From the NCBI GenBank assembly GCA_937973965.1, contig CALJJQ010000037.1, forward strand, positions 1 through 51,634: a DNA stretch of 51,634 nt, given 5' to 3'. This stretch comes from an uncultured Calothrix sp. GTDB lineage: Bacteria > Cyanobacteriota > Cyanobacteriia > Cyanobacteriales > Nostocaceae. A model generated the notes under the pieces. That model saw only the letters and a program-made list of their open reading frames with translations, was not told the DNA's origin and searched no databases. This document shows positions 26,023 to 35,446 of this stretch, piece by piece (within the stretch, counting starts at the first letter, position 1; the number at the start of each line of letters is the position of its first letter). A program made the position numbers and the translations under genes.

Positions 26023-26237
26023 TACAGCAATTCGATTTAAGTCGTGAAAAATAGCGTGCCGTTGACTGATGACTGGTGACTGTTAACCGTTAACAACCCT
26101 ACTAGGACTTACGCACTCGTAACGAGAAATCAGGTGTTTGGGATTGCTTCCTTAGACCGCAATGACGGTGTTTACGTTGTCCTTACGTAAGTCCTGCCTA
26201 CATGTAAGATTTCACAAATCCCCCTCGGACTGCTGTA
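26023..26237. mobile_element. MITE-like interspersed repeat, copy C, interrupted by a second element
   Basis: The inverted orientation of copies A, B and D: it begins TACAGCAATTCG and ends CGGACTGCTGTA. Between its inner blocks GTTAACAACCCTAC and CTACATGTAAG sits a 95-bp insertion (26103-26197). Without it, the unit would be about 116 bp, like copy B. Confidence 0.8.
26103..26197. mobile_element. AGGACTTACG element inserted in MITE copy C
   Basis: A 95-bp unit bounded by TAGGACTTACGCACTCGTAA and ACGTAAGTCCTGC. CTAC occurs immediately on both sides (26099-26102 and 26198-26201) but only once in uninterrupted copies, i.e. a 4-bp target duplication. The 53-bp copy at 5955-6007 has the same ends and TTGA on both sides. 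Confidence 0.8.
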
Positions 26238-26383
26238 TATCATCTTTTCCTAATTTATAAAGTTTCCATCTATCAAAGTATAAAAAAAACAAAATCTTGA
26301 TAAAAAAAACACAATATCATCCTGATTTACCCGAAAATTTGTTACATATAGATGAGTATCTAAGATAGATTTTATACGGTAAA

Positions 26384-27484
26384 ATGCGAATATTACATAT
26401 CCTGAATCATGTTCAAGAAATTGGTAATGGTATCGTTAATGTTGCAGTTGATTTAGCATGTTTGCAGTCACAAAGTGGTCATGATGTGGCAATAGCATCG
26501 GCTGGGGGAGAATATGAAGGGTTGCTGATGGGCAAGGGCGTAAAACATTTTCATCTGAATCAGAAGCGATCGCCATTCAATTTATTGCGTGCAGTCCAAG
26601 GATATCAGCAAATTATCGCTAGTTTTCAGCCAGATATCGTTCATGCTCACATGATGACGGGAGTAGTTCTGGCTCGCGCCCTCAAAGCATCTGCCGACTA
26701 TACAATTGTCTCCACTGTCCACAATGAGTTTCAACGCAGTGCGATTCTCATGGGATTAGCGGATCGGGTGATTGCCGTGAGTCGAGCTGTGGCAGAATCG
26801 ATGGCAAGACGAGGTGTTCCTGAAAGTAAATTGCGGGTTGTATCCAATGGTACATTAGCCAGTCCTCGGCGTAAAGGTATGGCAGAATACACACCTGCCT
26901 GTCTTCAGCATCCGGCAATTGTCACCGTTGCTGGATTGTACAATCGTAAGGGAATTAGCGAGTTAATAGAGGCATTTGCTTTAGTTAGTCAAGTATTTCC
27001 AGACGTACATTTATACCTAGTGGGTAATGGTCCAGACCGGGAAAAATTTATCCAGCAAGCGCGTCAAAAAGGGGGATACATCAATAATCATATCCACTTT
27101 GAAGGTTTTCAATCTGAACCGCAAAAGTATATGTTAGCGGCAGATATTTTTGTGTTAGCTTCCCACAAAGACCCTTCCCCCCTAGTTATCTCAGAAGCAA
27201 GGGAAGCGGGGTGTGCAATTATTGCTACGAATGTGGATGGTATTCCCGAGGCTCTAGATCATGGAAAAGCGGGAATTTTGATTGAACCCAAAAATCCCCA
27301 ATCTTTAGCGGAAGCACTAGCTGATTTACTTAGTAATCCGGAGAAATTACAAGATTGGCAAGGAAAAGCTCGGCAAAACTTGGAACGCTTGCAAGTACAA
27401 CGGGTCAATACGGAGACCATGCAAGTATATGAGGAATTGTTGGCTGGTGCAAGGGATTTATCTAGGGAATTAGGGGTGATTTAG
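26384..27484 (+). CDS. Glycosyltransferase family 4 protein
   Basis: A 366-residue GT-B enzyme. The N-terminal acceptor domain has the glycine loop 'NHVQEIGNGIVNVAVDLAC' and 'PDIVHAHMMTG'. The C-terminal donor domain has 'IVTVAGLYNRKGISELIEAF', 'FEGFQSEPQKYMLAADIFVL' and the ExxxxxxxE motif within SPLVISEAREAGCAIIATNV and DGIPEAL. Such enzymes retain anomeric configuration and use UDP- or GDP-sugars for lipopolysaccharide or exopolysaccharide. Donor and acceptor unknown. It stands alone on the + strand; a palindromic repeat begins at its stop codon. Confidence 0.92.
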   Translation: MRILHILNHVQEIGNGIVNVAVDLACLQSQSGHDVAIASAGGEYEGLLMGKGVKHFHLNQKRSPFNLLRAVQGYQQIIASFQPDIVHAHMMTGVVLARALKASADYTIVSTVHNEFQRSAILMGLADRVIAVSRAVAESMARRGVPESKLRVVSNGTLASPRRKGMAEYTPACLQHPAIVTVAGLYNRKGISELIEAFALVSQVFPDVHLYLVGNGPDREKFIQQARQKGGYINNHIHFEGFQSEPQKYMLAADIFVLASHKDPSPLVISEAREAGCAIIATNVDGIPEALDHGKAGILIEPKNPQSLAEALADLLSNPEKLQDWQGKARQNLERLQVQRVNTETMQVYEELLAGARDLSRELGVI

Positions 27485-27538
27485 TACAGACGACCCCTTG
27501 GGTTGTCTGTACAGGGAGAGACGCGATATATCGCGTCT
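27484..27538. repeat. Two adjacent palindromes after the GT4 gene
   Basis: First, GTACAGAC and GTCTGTAC (27484-27512) with ACCC/GGGT inside; second, the perfect AGACGCGATA/TATCGCGTCT (27519-27538). The first starts within the stop codon of the glycosyltransferase, so they probably form the mRNA 3' end. This joins two repeat families that occur separately at 594, 6159 and 22739. Confidence 0.75.
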
Positions 27539-27748
27539 GTACGAGAGTAAGGCTTTTCGCCGAATGATTGTTTACATTGTGCTTTTATGTTTAATTACAC
27601 CTACCTACTTAGTGGCTTTAGCCTCGAAAAGCTTTATAATAGGGGGCTATGAACGCTACTACCTGCCTTTCTTTACTCATCAAAAATTAATGTGGTAGAC
27701 CTACATACCACAAACCTAAATTAGTGTTTCCTGTTCCCTATTCCCCAT

Positions 27749-28687
27749 TTAGATGGTTTTCACTGCTTCCAGGACTTGTTGAGAAATAAAAGGTAAAATT
27801 TCTCGATTTTGGGCAGATTCTTTACCTTCGGTGAATACCACCAATAAATAGGGTTGGATACCAGGAACTTCAATGTAGGCTGCGTCATGACGAACTTGAC
27901 TTGTCCATCCAGCTTTTGACCACAGATTGGCATCCGTTGGTAATCCTCCCCCCAAAAATCCTGTAACTTGGTTTTCTTCTACGTCTTGGGGTAGGGTTTC
28001 TGGATTGGTGCTACGTTGAAGTAATTTCATCATTAACTGCGATCGCGTGCTGGATACGGCAACTCCACCGACGATACTGTGTAATAATCTGGCTGTAGCG
28101 TTGGTAGTCAGCATATTTCGATTTTCAAACATTTGACCATAAAAAATGCGATCGCGTCCGTAGGGACCATCCCCCCAAGTTTTTTGACAAACGTTGATAC
28201 CTTCTAGTTCTAACCAATTGAGGGATTGGTAGTAACGATTAATAATATTGCGTTGATATTTCCAGGTTTCAAAGGGTGCTGATGGTAATTCTGGACCAGA
28301 TGTGGTGCCACTAAGTATATCAACAACTAAACTGGTGGCATCGTTACTGGATTCAACAATCATATCCCGTAATGCTCGTTCCAGTTCCGGCGTATCTTGA
28401 GTCATCCCTTTCTCTAACCATTCATGGGCTGCTACCAGATAAAATATCTTCACAATACTGGCTGGATAGATCCGCTCAACTCCACGATAGCTAAATCCCC
28501 GGACTGGATGCTGCCAAAAAACATCCGGTGTTAGTGCTCCACCAGTATTTACTATTACAGGGGAATCGTAGACAATCCAAGTCATCGCCACCTGATTCTG
28601 TCCCAGGGTGGGAAATTTCGTCCAGGTTGTTGCTAAAACTTCCTGTCCAAGTTGCTCGATTTGTGCATCTGTTGTGAAAAAGTTCAT
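27749..28687 (-). CDS. Serine hydrolase of the class A beta-lactamase type
   Basis: A 312-residue protein with the penicillin-recognising fold. The SxxK motif is S77-I-V-K80, the second motif is the SxN-like S113-S-N115 in VESSNDAT, and the third is KAG (K-T/S-G variant) in LWSKAGWTSQ. No clear signal peptide is seen, which is unusual for a penicillinase. It may be a cytoplasmic or poorly recognised exported esterase/peptidase rather than an antibiotic-resistance enzyme. It diverges from an NlpC/P60 peptidase gene with only 32 bases between the starts, so both may act on cell-wall peptides. No resistance phenotype should be inferred. Confidence 0.82.
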   Translation of the reverse strand: MNFFTTDAQIEQLGQEVLATTWTKFPTLGQNQVAMTWIVYDSPVIVNTGGALTPDVFWQHPVRGFSYRGVERIYPASIVKIFYLVAAHEWLEKGMTQDTPELERALRDMIVESSNDATSLVVDILSGTTSGPELPSAPFETWKYQRNIINRYYQSLNWLELEGINVCQKTWGDGPYGRDRIFYGQMFENRNMLTTNATARLLHSIVGGVAVSSTRSQLMMKLLQRSTNPETLPQDVEENQVTGFLGGGLPTDANLWSKAGWTSQVRHDAAYIEVPGIQPYLLVVFTEGKESAQNREILPFISQQVLEAVKTI

Positions 28688-28719
28688 AGTTAGTAACTAA
28701 CCCATAATTTTAATTTAGA

Positions 28720-29409
28720 ATGGCTGCCAATCCTCAAACCCTAAAATTGCATACCCAAGCATACCAGTGTCAAGCGGACTTGAATATTTACGATTCTCCG
28801 GAGTGCAAAAGCCTTGCAACCCAAGCTGCAAAGGGGAGACATTTGTACATCACCAATATGGACAACGAAACTGCGATCCAAGTTTGTTTGTGTGCTGATG
28901 GTTATCCCGGATGGGTATCACGACAAGATTTAGGACTATTACAAGTTGCTACTGTAGCGTATCAAGTCCAATTATTGACGATGGAGGAGATTAAAAATCG
29001 TCTTCCCCAGGTAATTCATTTCACTCACCAAGCCATGTCCCAACCCAATTATTACCTGTGGGGGGGGACTGTTGGTCCAAATTACGATTGTTCGGGGTTA
29101 ATGCAAGCTGCATTCGCATCGGTGGGAATCAATTTACCGCGAGATGCTTACCAGCAGGAGGCTTTTTTAGAACCTATCCCCCTCTCGGATTTACAACCTG
29201 GGGACTTAGTATTTTTTGGTACTCCCCAAAAAGCCACCCATGTGGGATTGTATTTGGGTGATGGTAAATATATCCATAGTTCCGGTCGAGAACAGGGTCG
29301 CAATGGTATTGGTATTGATATCCTCTCGGAACAAGGTGATAGGGTCAGTCAGTCGTATTACAAACAACTGCGCGGTGCAGGACGTGTTGTTCGGGTGTTT
29401 ATTCCATAA
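28720..29409 (+). CDS. NlpC/P60 (C40) cell-wall endopeptidase with SH3-like domain
   Basis: A 229-residue protein. Residues ~10-78 form an SH3b-like targeting domain; residues ~95-229 are the cysteine peptidase with C124 (NYDCSGLMQ), H174 (ATHVGLYLG) and H186 (KYIHSSG) as triad. The layout matches structurally known Anabaena/Nostoc gamma-D-glutamyl-L-diamino acid endopeptidases that cut cell-wall peptides during recycling. As in those proteins, no signal peptide is visible, consistent with action on imported muropeptides. It is divergent from the serine hydrolase. Confidence 0.92.
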   Translation: MAANPQTLKLHTQAYQCQADLNIYDSPECKSLATQAAKGRHLYITNMDNETAIQVCLCADGYPGWVSRQDLGLLQVATVAYQVQLLTMEEIKNRLPQVIHFTHQAMSQPNYYLWGGTVGPNYDCSGLMQAAFASVGINLPRDAYQQEAFLEPIPLSDLQPGDLVFFGTPQKATHVGLYLGDGKYIHSSGREQGRNGIGIDILSEQGDRVSQSYYKQLRGAGRVVRVFIP

Positions 29410-29589
29410 TTAGGGAATGGGGAGTCGGGAATCGGGAGCAGTACAAGAAATATTTAGATGCAAAGTACTATTAACTCCCTACAGGTTTAATTATGGGTTT
29501 TCCCATGAAGGACTAACTTGAAAGTTATTCTCCTGTTTTCTATCTCCTGTTCCCTGTTTTCTTTGATCGATGAGTAGGTAAGAATCAAT

Positions 29590-30603
29590 ATGCGGAGTGG
29601 GTTATTCAAGAGTGGTGTGAGTTCCGAACAAGATGAACTATCTGTTGCTGTTCCCGATGTATCGGTCGTTGCACCTGTTTACAATGAAGTCGAGAGCATC
29701 CCCCATTTATTAGATGCGATCGCTGCAACTTTTAAAGGCACGGATTTTAGTTACGAAATTATTCTAGTTGATGATGGTTCGACGGATGGTTCGGCTCAAT
29801 TATTAAAGCAAGTTGCTAGCCAACGTCATGATTTAAAAGCGATTATCCTCCGTCGCAATTATGGTCAAACGGCAGCAATGGCCGCAGGTTTTAATTATGC
29901 TCAAGGTAGTATAATTATCACTCTGGATGCGGATTTACAAAATGATCCGGCTGATATCCCAATTCTGATTGCGAAGCTAGATGAAGGCTACGATTTGGTC
30001 AGTGGTTGGCGCAAAAATCGCCAAGACGGTGCTCTCCGACGACTTTTACCCTCCAAAATCGCCAATTGGCTGATTCGTCGGATTACGGGGGTACGTATCC
30101 ATGATTACGGTTGTTCCCTCAAAGCTTACCGTGCGGAATTGGTGGCAGATATGAATTTATATGGGGAATTACACCGATTTTTGCCGGCTCTTGCTTATAT
30201 TGAAGGGGCACGTATCACCGAAATACCCGTCCGTCACCACCCACGTCGCTTCGGTAGTAGTAAATATGGTCTAGCAAGAACTTTTCGTGTGGTCATGGAT
30301 TTAATGACCATTGCCTTCATGAAAAAATTCCTCACCCGACCGATGCATGTATTTGGATTACTCGGTTTAGGGTCGATGATTTCCGGGATTTTCATTGGTT
30401 TTTATCTCACCTTTATTAAATTTGGTTTGGGTGAAAATATCGGCGATCGTCCTTTGCTAATATTAGCTGTATTACTTTTTGTTACAGGTGTCCAGCTATT
30501 TTGTTTTGGCTTACTTGCCGAATTACTGATGCGTACCTACCACGAATCCCAAGGTCGTCCAATTTACCGGGTTCGCGAAGTTATCAGTCAAAATGGTAAA
30601 TAA
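29590..30603 (+). CDS. Glycosyltransferase family 2, polyprenyl-phosphate type (GtrB/DPM1-like)
   Basis: A 337-residue GT-A enzyme: 'VSVVAPVYNEVESIPHLLDA', ILVDDGSTDGSA, and ITLDADLQNDP, in which DAD binds the metal and nucleotide sugar. Two C-terminal membrane helices (~255-280 and ~292-318) are of the GtrB/DPM1 type, transferring a sugar to undecaprenyl or dolichyl phosphate at the membrane. AGGTAAG about eight bases before the ATG supports the start. It may feed sugar to a flippase-dependent glycosylation route; the partner is not here. Preceded by short pyrimidine repeats (TATCTCCTGTTCCCTG). Confidence 0.92.
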   Translation: MRSGLFKSGVSSEQDELSVAVPDVSVVAPVYNEVESIPHLLDAIAATFKGTDFSYEIILVDDGSTDGSAQLLKQVASQRHDLKAIILRRNYGQTAAMAAGFNYAQGSIIITLDADLQNDPADIPILIAKLDEGYDLVSGWRKNRQDGALRRLLPSKIANWLIRRITGVRIHDYGCSLKAYRAELVADMNLYGELHRFLPALAYIEGARITEIPVRHHPRRFGSSKYGLARTFRVVMDLMTIAFMKKFLTRPMHVFGLLGLGSMISGIFIGFYLTFIKFGLGENIGDRPLLILAVLLFVTGVQLFCFGLLAELLMRTYHESQGRPIYRVREVISQNGK

Positions 30604-30757
30604 TGGTGAACCCGGATTTCTGATAAAACCTGAAAACTTTTAGGGAGTAGGGAGTAGTGAATATTTGACTTTGGAATTGATAACTGATGGGAAACTTAAG
30701 TTATTACCCATTAAAGTTGTATATTCACTACTTCTAATGGATGACAGTTAACACTTA

Positions 30758-30884
30758 CCGCAGTCCGAGGGGGATTTGTGAAATCTTACATGTAGGGTTG
30801 TTAACGGTTGACAGTTGACAGTTAACAGTCACCAGTCATCAGTCATCAGCACGCTATTTTTCACGACTTAAATCGAATTGCGAT
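30758..30884. mobile_element. MITE-like interspersed repeat, copy D
   Basis: A ~127-bp unit, same orientation as A and B: CGCAGTCCGAGG, AAATCTTACATGTAGGG, GTTGACAGTTGACAGTTAAC, GTCACCAGTCATCAG, CACGCTATTTTTCACGACTT, AATCGAATTGCG. Its outermost bases are more decayed (CGCAGT and TTGCGATA). It lies between convergent genes. Confidence 0.75.
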
Positions 30885-30917
30885 AACAGTCTATTCCCTA
30901 CTCCCTACCTGGACTTT

Positions 30918-33893
30918 TTACTCCGCTCCAGCGATGGGAGCAAAACCTTGGCGTTGAATATTCTCTGTAATTGTACGGGGTTCGAGGAATTGCAGGAGGT
31001 AATCTGGACCACCAGCTTTTGAACCAACACCAGATAACTTAAATCCGCCAAAAGGTTGTCGAGCAACAATTGCACCAGTAATTGTCCGGTTGATATACAA
31101 GTTACCAACCTCGAAATCTGTTTCAGCGATCGCGATATGGGAGGGAGTACGGGAATACAATCCACCGGTCAGGGCATAGTTGGTGCTGTTGGCAATATTT
31201 AATGCATCGGCGAAATTTTCGGCTTTGATCACCGCTAGGACAGGACCAAATATTTCCTCTCGGGCGATTTTACCATCCCTGGGTACATCGATGAAAATAG
31301 TGGGAGGGATAAAGTAACCAGTTTCTGGTACGGGTACTTCTAAAGCTAATTTGGCTTCCGTTTTACCAATGGCAATGTATTCTCGAATCCGTGCTTGGGC
31401 TGTAGCATCGATAACTGGTCCAACTTTGGTACTGGGTAATTCTGCTGCTCCAACATTCAAGGATTTAGTCGCTTCAATTAGCCGTTCTACAAAGGTGTCA
31501 TATACGGATTTAACCACGATAACCCGAGAACAGGCGGAACATTTTTGACCACTGTAACCAAAGGCGGATTGGACAACTCCAGTGACGGCTTGGTCTAAAT
31601 CGGCACTTTCATCGATAATAATACCGTTTTTACCTCCCATTTCGGCGATGACCCGTTTCATGTGTTTTTGCCCGGGTTTGAGGATAGCTGCATCGGCGTA
31701 AATGCGACAACCAACTTCCTGGGAACCGGTGAAGGCGATAATATGGGTATCCACATGGTTTACGAGGTAGGCTCCCACCTGGGAACCTTTGCCGGGTAAG
31801 TATTGAAATACACCTTGAGGTACGCCTGCACTGACTAAAATTTCTGCTAATTTAGCGGCAATTACCGAGGAAGTCTCCGCCGGTTTGAGGATGGTGCTGT
31901 TACCTGTAACTAGGGCAGCAACGGTCATACCACAGGCGATCGCTAGGGGAAAATTCCAGGGAGAAATGACAACGGCAATACCTCGTGGTTGGTAAATATA
32001 ACGATTAGTTTCACCAAGTACGTCATAATTTACACCTGCTGCCAGTCGTTCTATTTCCTCGGCGTAGTAGCGGCAAAAGTCGATGGCTTCGGAGACTTCG
32101 GCATCGGCTTCCCGGACTGGTTTACCAACTTCCAGAACTATCCAGGCGGATAATTCGCCTCGCCGTGTTTCCATGATTTGGGCTGCTTGCCGGAGAATGT
32201 CGGCTCTTTGTTGGGGAGGGGTTTTGCGCCAACTAGGAAAGGCGGCTTTGGCAGCTTGGATGGCGGTTTCGGCTTGGTCGATGCTAGCTAAACCAATAGT
32301 ACCAACGATTTCGCTGGGTTGGGAGGGGTTAACGGAATCAACGGTGTCTTGGGTGGAGACGTATGTACCGTTAATGAGGGGTAAATAGGTTTTTCCCAGG
32401 GATGACCGGACAGTGGCGATCGCTTGGGCTGTTTGTCTACGGGTTTCTTCGATGGAGTAATCGCTATCGGCGACACCAGTAAATCCCGTGTGGGGAGGTT
32501 GGTATTCTGTATTTATACTGGGGTCAGGTGGTGCTAAAAGTTCTTCTAGAGGACGATTTTCCAGGTTTTGCCGCAGGAAGGAACTATTAGCGGTATTTTC
32601 CAGTAGGCGACGAATTAAATAGGCCATTCCTGGTAATAATTCACCGTAGGGAGCATAGACTCGAACTCTGTATCCTTGGGACGCGATCGCTTTGGCCAGT
32701 TTATCTCCCATCCCATACAATACCTGCATTTCAAAGGCTCGTCGAGGAACATTTAAAGCTTGAGCAATGGCGATCGCTTTGGCTTGGGAACGGACGTTAT
32801 GGCTACCAATGGCTGTGTAAATGTATTGATGATTTTCCAGCAGGATTTGGGTAATTTTCTCAAAGTTGGCATCCGTGGCGGTTTTATCGTTGTATACTGG
32901 CTGTGGCCAGTGTTTCTGTACGGCTTTGATGGTTTCCTGGTCCCAATAGGCTCCCTTAACTAGGCGAATGGTAATGGGATAACCACGTATTTTTGCCCAA
33001 TCAATTAAACCCCGTGCATCCGCTTCACTATCCCGCAGATAGGCTTGAATTGTCATCCCAATATCGGTACGGGTTTTAAATTCCTCCTCCAGGAGAATTT
33101 TTTTGAGGATGGATAGGGTAATATCCTTGTAATCATACTGTTCCATGTCAAAATGTACCGCCGCACCCAATTCTTGCGCACGTCGCAGCAAAACCCGAAT
33201 CCGCTCACTCACCCGATTTTCACTACCGACTGCATCTAAAGGGTCAAACTGGGAGTAAAATGCCGTTAATTTCACGGAAACCTGGACTTTTGGCAGTAAA
33301 TCCCCATCAGCTGTATCTATTTGCTCCACCACAGACCAGGATTTCGCTGCTGCGGTTAATTGCTCGATTAAATCCAAATAACGCTGTTGATAGGATTGGG
33401 CTTCTGTTTCCGTAATTACCGCTTCCCCTAGTAAATCTACGGTAAACGCCATTTTCTCCCGACGCAGGCGCTCAATAGTTTTAATTACCTGTTGAATATT
33501 TTCCCCAGCAATGTATCTATGGGCTAAAGCCTCCACTGCCGTTGTCACCGTTGTTGCCGCCACCTGTCCCGGCACGGAATCAGGACTGGCAAAATTTAAC
33601 ATACTTTTCAATGCTGTAGGTAATTCTACAGATGCATCTCCTAGGTATTCTTGTAAATGGGCAGCAATTTCTGTTTTACTGCGTAAAGCTGGTAAAGCAT
33701 CAATAAAGCGAAACAATTGCACCCGTAAATGGGGATTTTCCATCGTCCAAGCTAACAATTGGTCATCCAGACGGAGTTTATCCCGTAAATTGGCTAAAAA
33801 GGAACGGTTTTCTTGGGTAGATGCAAGCAGCTTTTTCGCTATTTCCTGAGTTTGGACTTCGTATGTCATCGTTTCTATGGTTGATTGTGCCAA
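30918..33893 (-). CDS. putA: Bifunctional proline dehydrogenase / glutamate-semialdehyde dehydrogenase
   Basis: A 991-residue enzyme oxidising proline to glutamate in two steps. Residues ~80-450 form the FAD-dependent proline dehydrogenase barrel ('VQVSVKLTAFYSQFDPLD', TIRLVKGAYWDQE, 'PRRAFEMQVLYGMG', YAPYGELLPGMAYLIRRLLE). Residues ~500-985 are the NAD-dependent P5C dehydrogenase: 'VVISPWNFPLAIACGMTVAA', Glu in VIAEMGGKNGI and the nucleophilic Cys in YSGQKCSACSR. There is no N-terminal DNA-binding ribbon-helix-helix, so this is an enzyme only, without PutA autorepression. Many cyanobacterial records call it pruA. Proline is a nitrogen and osmotic resource. It diverges from the sigma factor gene. 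Confidence 0.94.
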   Translation of the reverse strand: MAQSTIETMTYEVQTQEIAKKLLASTQENRSFLANLRDKLRLDDQLLAWTMENPHLRVQLFRFIDALPALRSKTEIAAHLQEYLGDASVELPTALKSMLNFASPDSVPGQVAATTVTTAVEALAHRYIAGENIQQVIKTIERLRREKMAFTVDLLGEAVITETEAQSYQQRYLDLIEQLTAAAKSWSVVEQIDTADGDLLPKVQVSVKLTAFYSQFDPLDAVGSENRVSERIRVLLRRAQELGAAVHFDMEQYDYKDITLSILKKILLEEEFKTRTDIGMTIQAYLRDSEADARGLIDWAKIRGYPITIRLVKGAYWDQETIKAVQKHWPQPVYNDKTATDANFEKITQILLENHQYIYTAIGSHNVRSQAKAIAIAQALNVPRRAFEMQVLYGMGDKLAKAIASQGYRVRVYAPYGELLPGMAYLIRRLLENTANSSFLRQNLENRPLEELLAPPDPSINTEYQPPHTGFTGVADSDYSIEETRRQTAQAIATVRSSLGKTYLPLINGTYVSTQDTVDSVNPSQPSEIVGTIGLASIDQAETAIQAAKAAFPSWRKTPPQQRADILRQAAQIMETRRGELSAWIVLEVGKPVREADAEVSEAIDFCRYYAEEIERLAAGVNYDVLGETNRYIYQPRGIAVVISPWNFPLAIACGMTVAALVTGNSTILKPAETSSVIAAKLAEILVSAGVPQGVFQYLPGKGSQVGAYLVNHVDTHIIAFTGSQEVGCRIYADAAILKPGQKHMKRVIAEMGGKNGIIIDESADLDQAVTGVVQSAFGYSGQKCSACSRVIVVKSVYDTFVERLIEATKSLNVGAAELPSTKVGPVIDATAQARIREYIAIGKTEAKLALEVPVPETGYFIPPTIFIDVPRDGKIAREEIFGPVLAVIKAENFADALNIANSTNYALTGGLYSRTPSHIAIAETDFEVGNLYINRTITGAIVARQPFGGFKLSGVGSKAGGPDYLLQFLEPRTITENIQRQGFAPIAGAE

Positions 33894-34276
33894 AAGTGGG
33901 TGGGGAATGGGGTTTGGGACAATTTATCGTTTGATGATTATCCCAGATTATCCAGTGTAGAGGAGTTTTTAGACCTATCTCCCCAATTTCTATTGTGGCT
34001 GCTCAATTCCTGGATATCCACAGTGGATATGAGAAAATTCCTCAGAAGATGTTCAGAAGGTGTCAGTATCAATCAATAGTGAGACGCGATACAGATTCGA
34101 GATGCAATCTATCCCGTCTCTACTCCCGACTCCCGATTCTCCACTCCCGAATTAATAAATTTGACTGCGGACTGGATTATCCGACTAACTTCGTGTATTA
34201 CAGTTTGAGGAAGTATAATTGCTTGTTTTCTCAAATATTATTTATTGTTAATTCTTATATTAAGTGTGACCCGATT
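33894..34276. other. Divergent region between putA and the sigma-factor gene
   Basis: About 380 bases. GGATATCCACAGTGGATATGA near 34012 is an inverted repeat (ATATCCAC/GTGGATAT). A split palindrome (GAGACG 34081-34086 and CGTCTC 34115-34120) and the tandem pyrimidine repeat CTCCCGACTCCCGATTCTCC (34123-34150) follow. A long frame starting at 33995 crosses these repeats but they are not expected to be coding. Confidence 0.5.
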
Positions 34277-35446
34277 ATGCGTCCCCGTACCGAAGTTATT
34301 GAAATATTTTCCACATTTTTGCAATTTAATGGTGATCGCGCAACTGATTGGATTATGGATGGTCGGTTGCGACGGAGTATGGAAGGTAATTTACAGCAGG
34401 TGACGAACCCCGGTTCGGAAGCTTTTTGGGCAACTTACTGGTATCATATTTGGCAAAAGGCGGAAAAAGCAGATTTAGCCAAACAACATCTCAGTGCCTA
34501 TTTGCAGGAAGCTTGTTTTTGGAGCGCTCGTAAAACTGCGGATACTTTTAGTAGTAGCCAGTACAGTTTACCGGATTTTTTTCAAATCGCGATCGCGAAT
34601 ATCGATCGGGTGTTAAAGGGGTTTGATCCGAAACAGGGATTTGTCCTCAAAAACTATGGGAGGGCTATTTTTAGCACTGTGATTCGAGAGGTATTGCGTC
34701 AGCGTCACGAAATCGATATTTGTTCATCCTGGGGGATGTTGCGCAAAATCAGCCAAAAACGGTTAGTGGAATCCCTAAAGGCTGATGGAATTGGAGAAGC
34801 AACAATTCAAGCTTATGTGAATGCTTGGAACTGTTTTAAATTGATTTATGTTCCCACCCAATCTGGTAATACCCGTCAGTTGAACCGTCCCGATGAGCAA
34901 ACCTGGGAAGCTATCACTACTGCTTACAATTCCCAAACAAATTCTACAATTAATGCCCAAACTTTGGAAAATTGGTTACTTACTTGTGCTAAAGCTGCAC
35001 GTAATTATTTATATCCCTCTGTGACTTCGATCAACCAAAGTAGTGGTGACGATCAAAACGAATGGTTAGATAATCTAAGTGTCAATCAACAGGAATCATT
35101 GTTAAATGAATTGATTGCAGAAGAGGAGGAAAACAAACGTCAACAACAACAACAACAAATCAATCAAATTTTAACTTCTGGAGTTGCAGATTTAGACCCC
35201 CAAGCACAGCAAATTCTCGAACTTTATTATCGTCAGGGAAAAACTCAACAACAAATCGCCCAATATTTAGAAATCCAACAATATACAGTATCTCGTCGTT
35301 TGACCCGTAGCCGTGAAGCTTTATTAAAAATATTAGCCAAATGGACTGCTGCACACCTGCATATTTCCCTGGACTCTGACCTACTAAAAAGCATCAATTC
35401 TGTGATTGATGAATGGTTACAAACTTACTATAGCCATCCTGTTTGA
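34277..35446 (+). CDS. Sigma-70 family RNA polymerase sigma factor (divergent)
   Basis: A 389-residue protein from MRPRTEVIEIF. The clear part is the C-terminal sigma region 4: 'LDPQAQQILELYYRQGKTQQ' and 'QIAQYLEIQQYTVSRRLTRS', a helix-turn-helix that reads the -35 element. The middle (~75-160) is a diverged region 2 ('ACFWSARKTADTF', 'YGRAIFSTVIREVLRQR'). It is neither a housekeeping nor a canonical ECF factor; a Gln-rich linker (QQQQQQ) lies before region 4. The frame runs 94 codons further upstream through dispersed repeats, so I choose the ATG at 34277. It precedes a DUF1822 gene, a pairing I recall from other filamentous cyanobacteria. Confidence 0.82.
   Translation: MRPRTEVIEIFSTFLQFNGDRATDWIMDGRLRRSMEGNLQQVTNPGSEAFWATYWYHIWQKAEKADLAKQHLSAYLQEACFWSARKTADTFSSSQYSLPDFFQIAIANIDRVLKGFDPKQGFVLKNYGRAIFSTVIREVLRQRHEIDICSSWGMLRKISQKRLVESLKADGIGEATIQAYVNAWNCFKLIYVPTQSGNTRQLNRPDEQTWEAITTAYNSQTNSTINAQTLENWLLTCAKAARNYLYPSVTSINQSSGDDQNEWLDNLSVNQQESLLNELIAEEEENKRQQQQQQINQILTSGVADLDPQAQQILELYYRQGKTQQQIAQYLEIQQYTVSRRLTRSREALLKILAKWTAAHLHISLDSDLLKSINSVIDEWLQTYYSHPV

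Noticed and set aside
27498-27698. 66-codon frame after the GT4 gene, with a hydrophobic part (MIVYIVLLCLITPTYLVALA)
   Set aside because: Its first third is a palindromic repeat; no ribosome site or homologue is recognised. A small membrane peptide starting at 27564 cannot be excluded but is unsupported.
27749-28687. Antibiotic resistance beta-lactamase
   Set aside because: Motifs fit the fold, but the absent signal peptide, KAG instead of KTG and the wall-peptidase neighbour do not support a resistance call.
33995-34276. Upstream extension of the sigma factor frame
   Set aside because: Passes through a split palindrome and pyrimidine tandem repeats; the ATG at 34277 fits better as the start.
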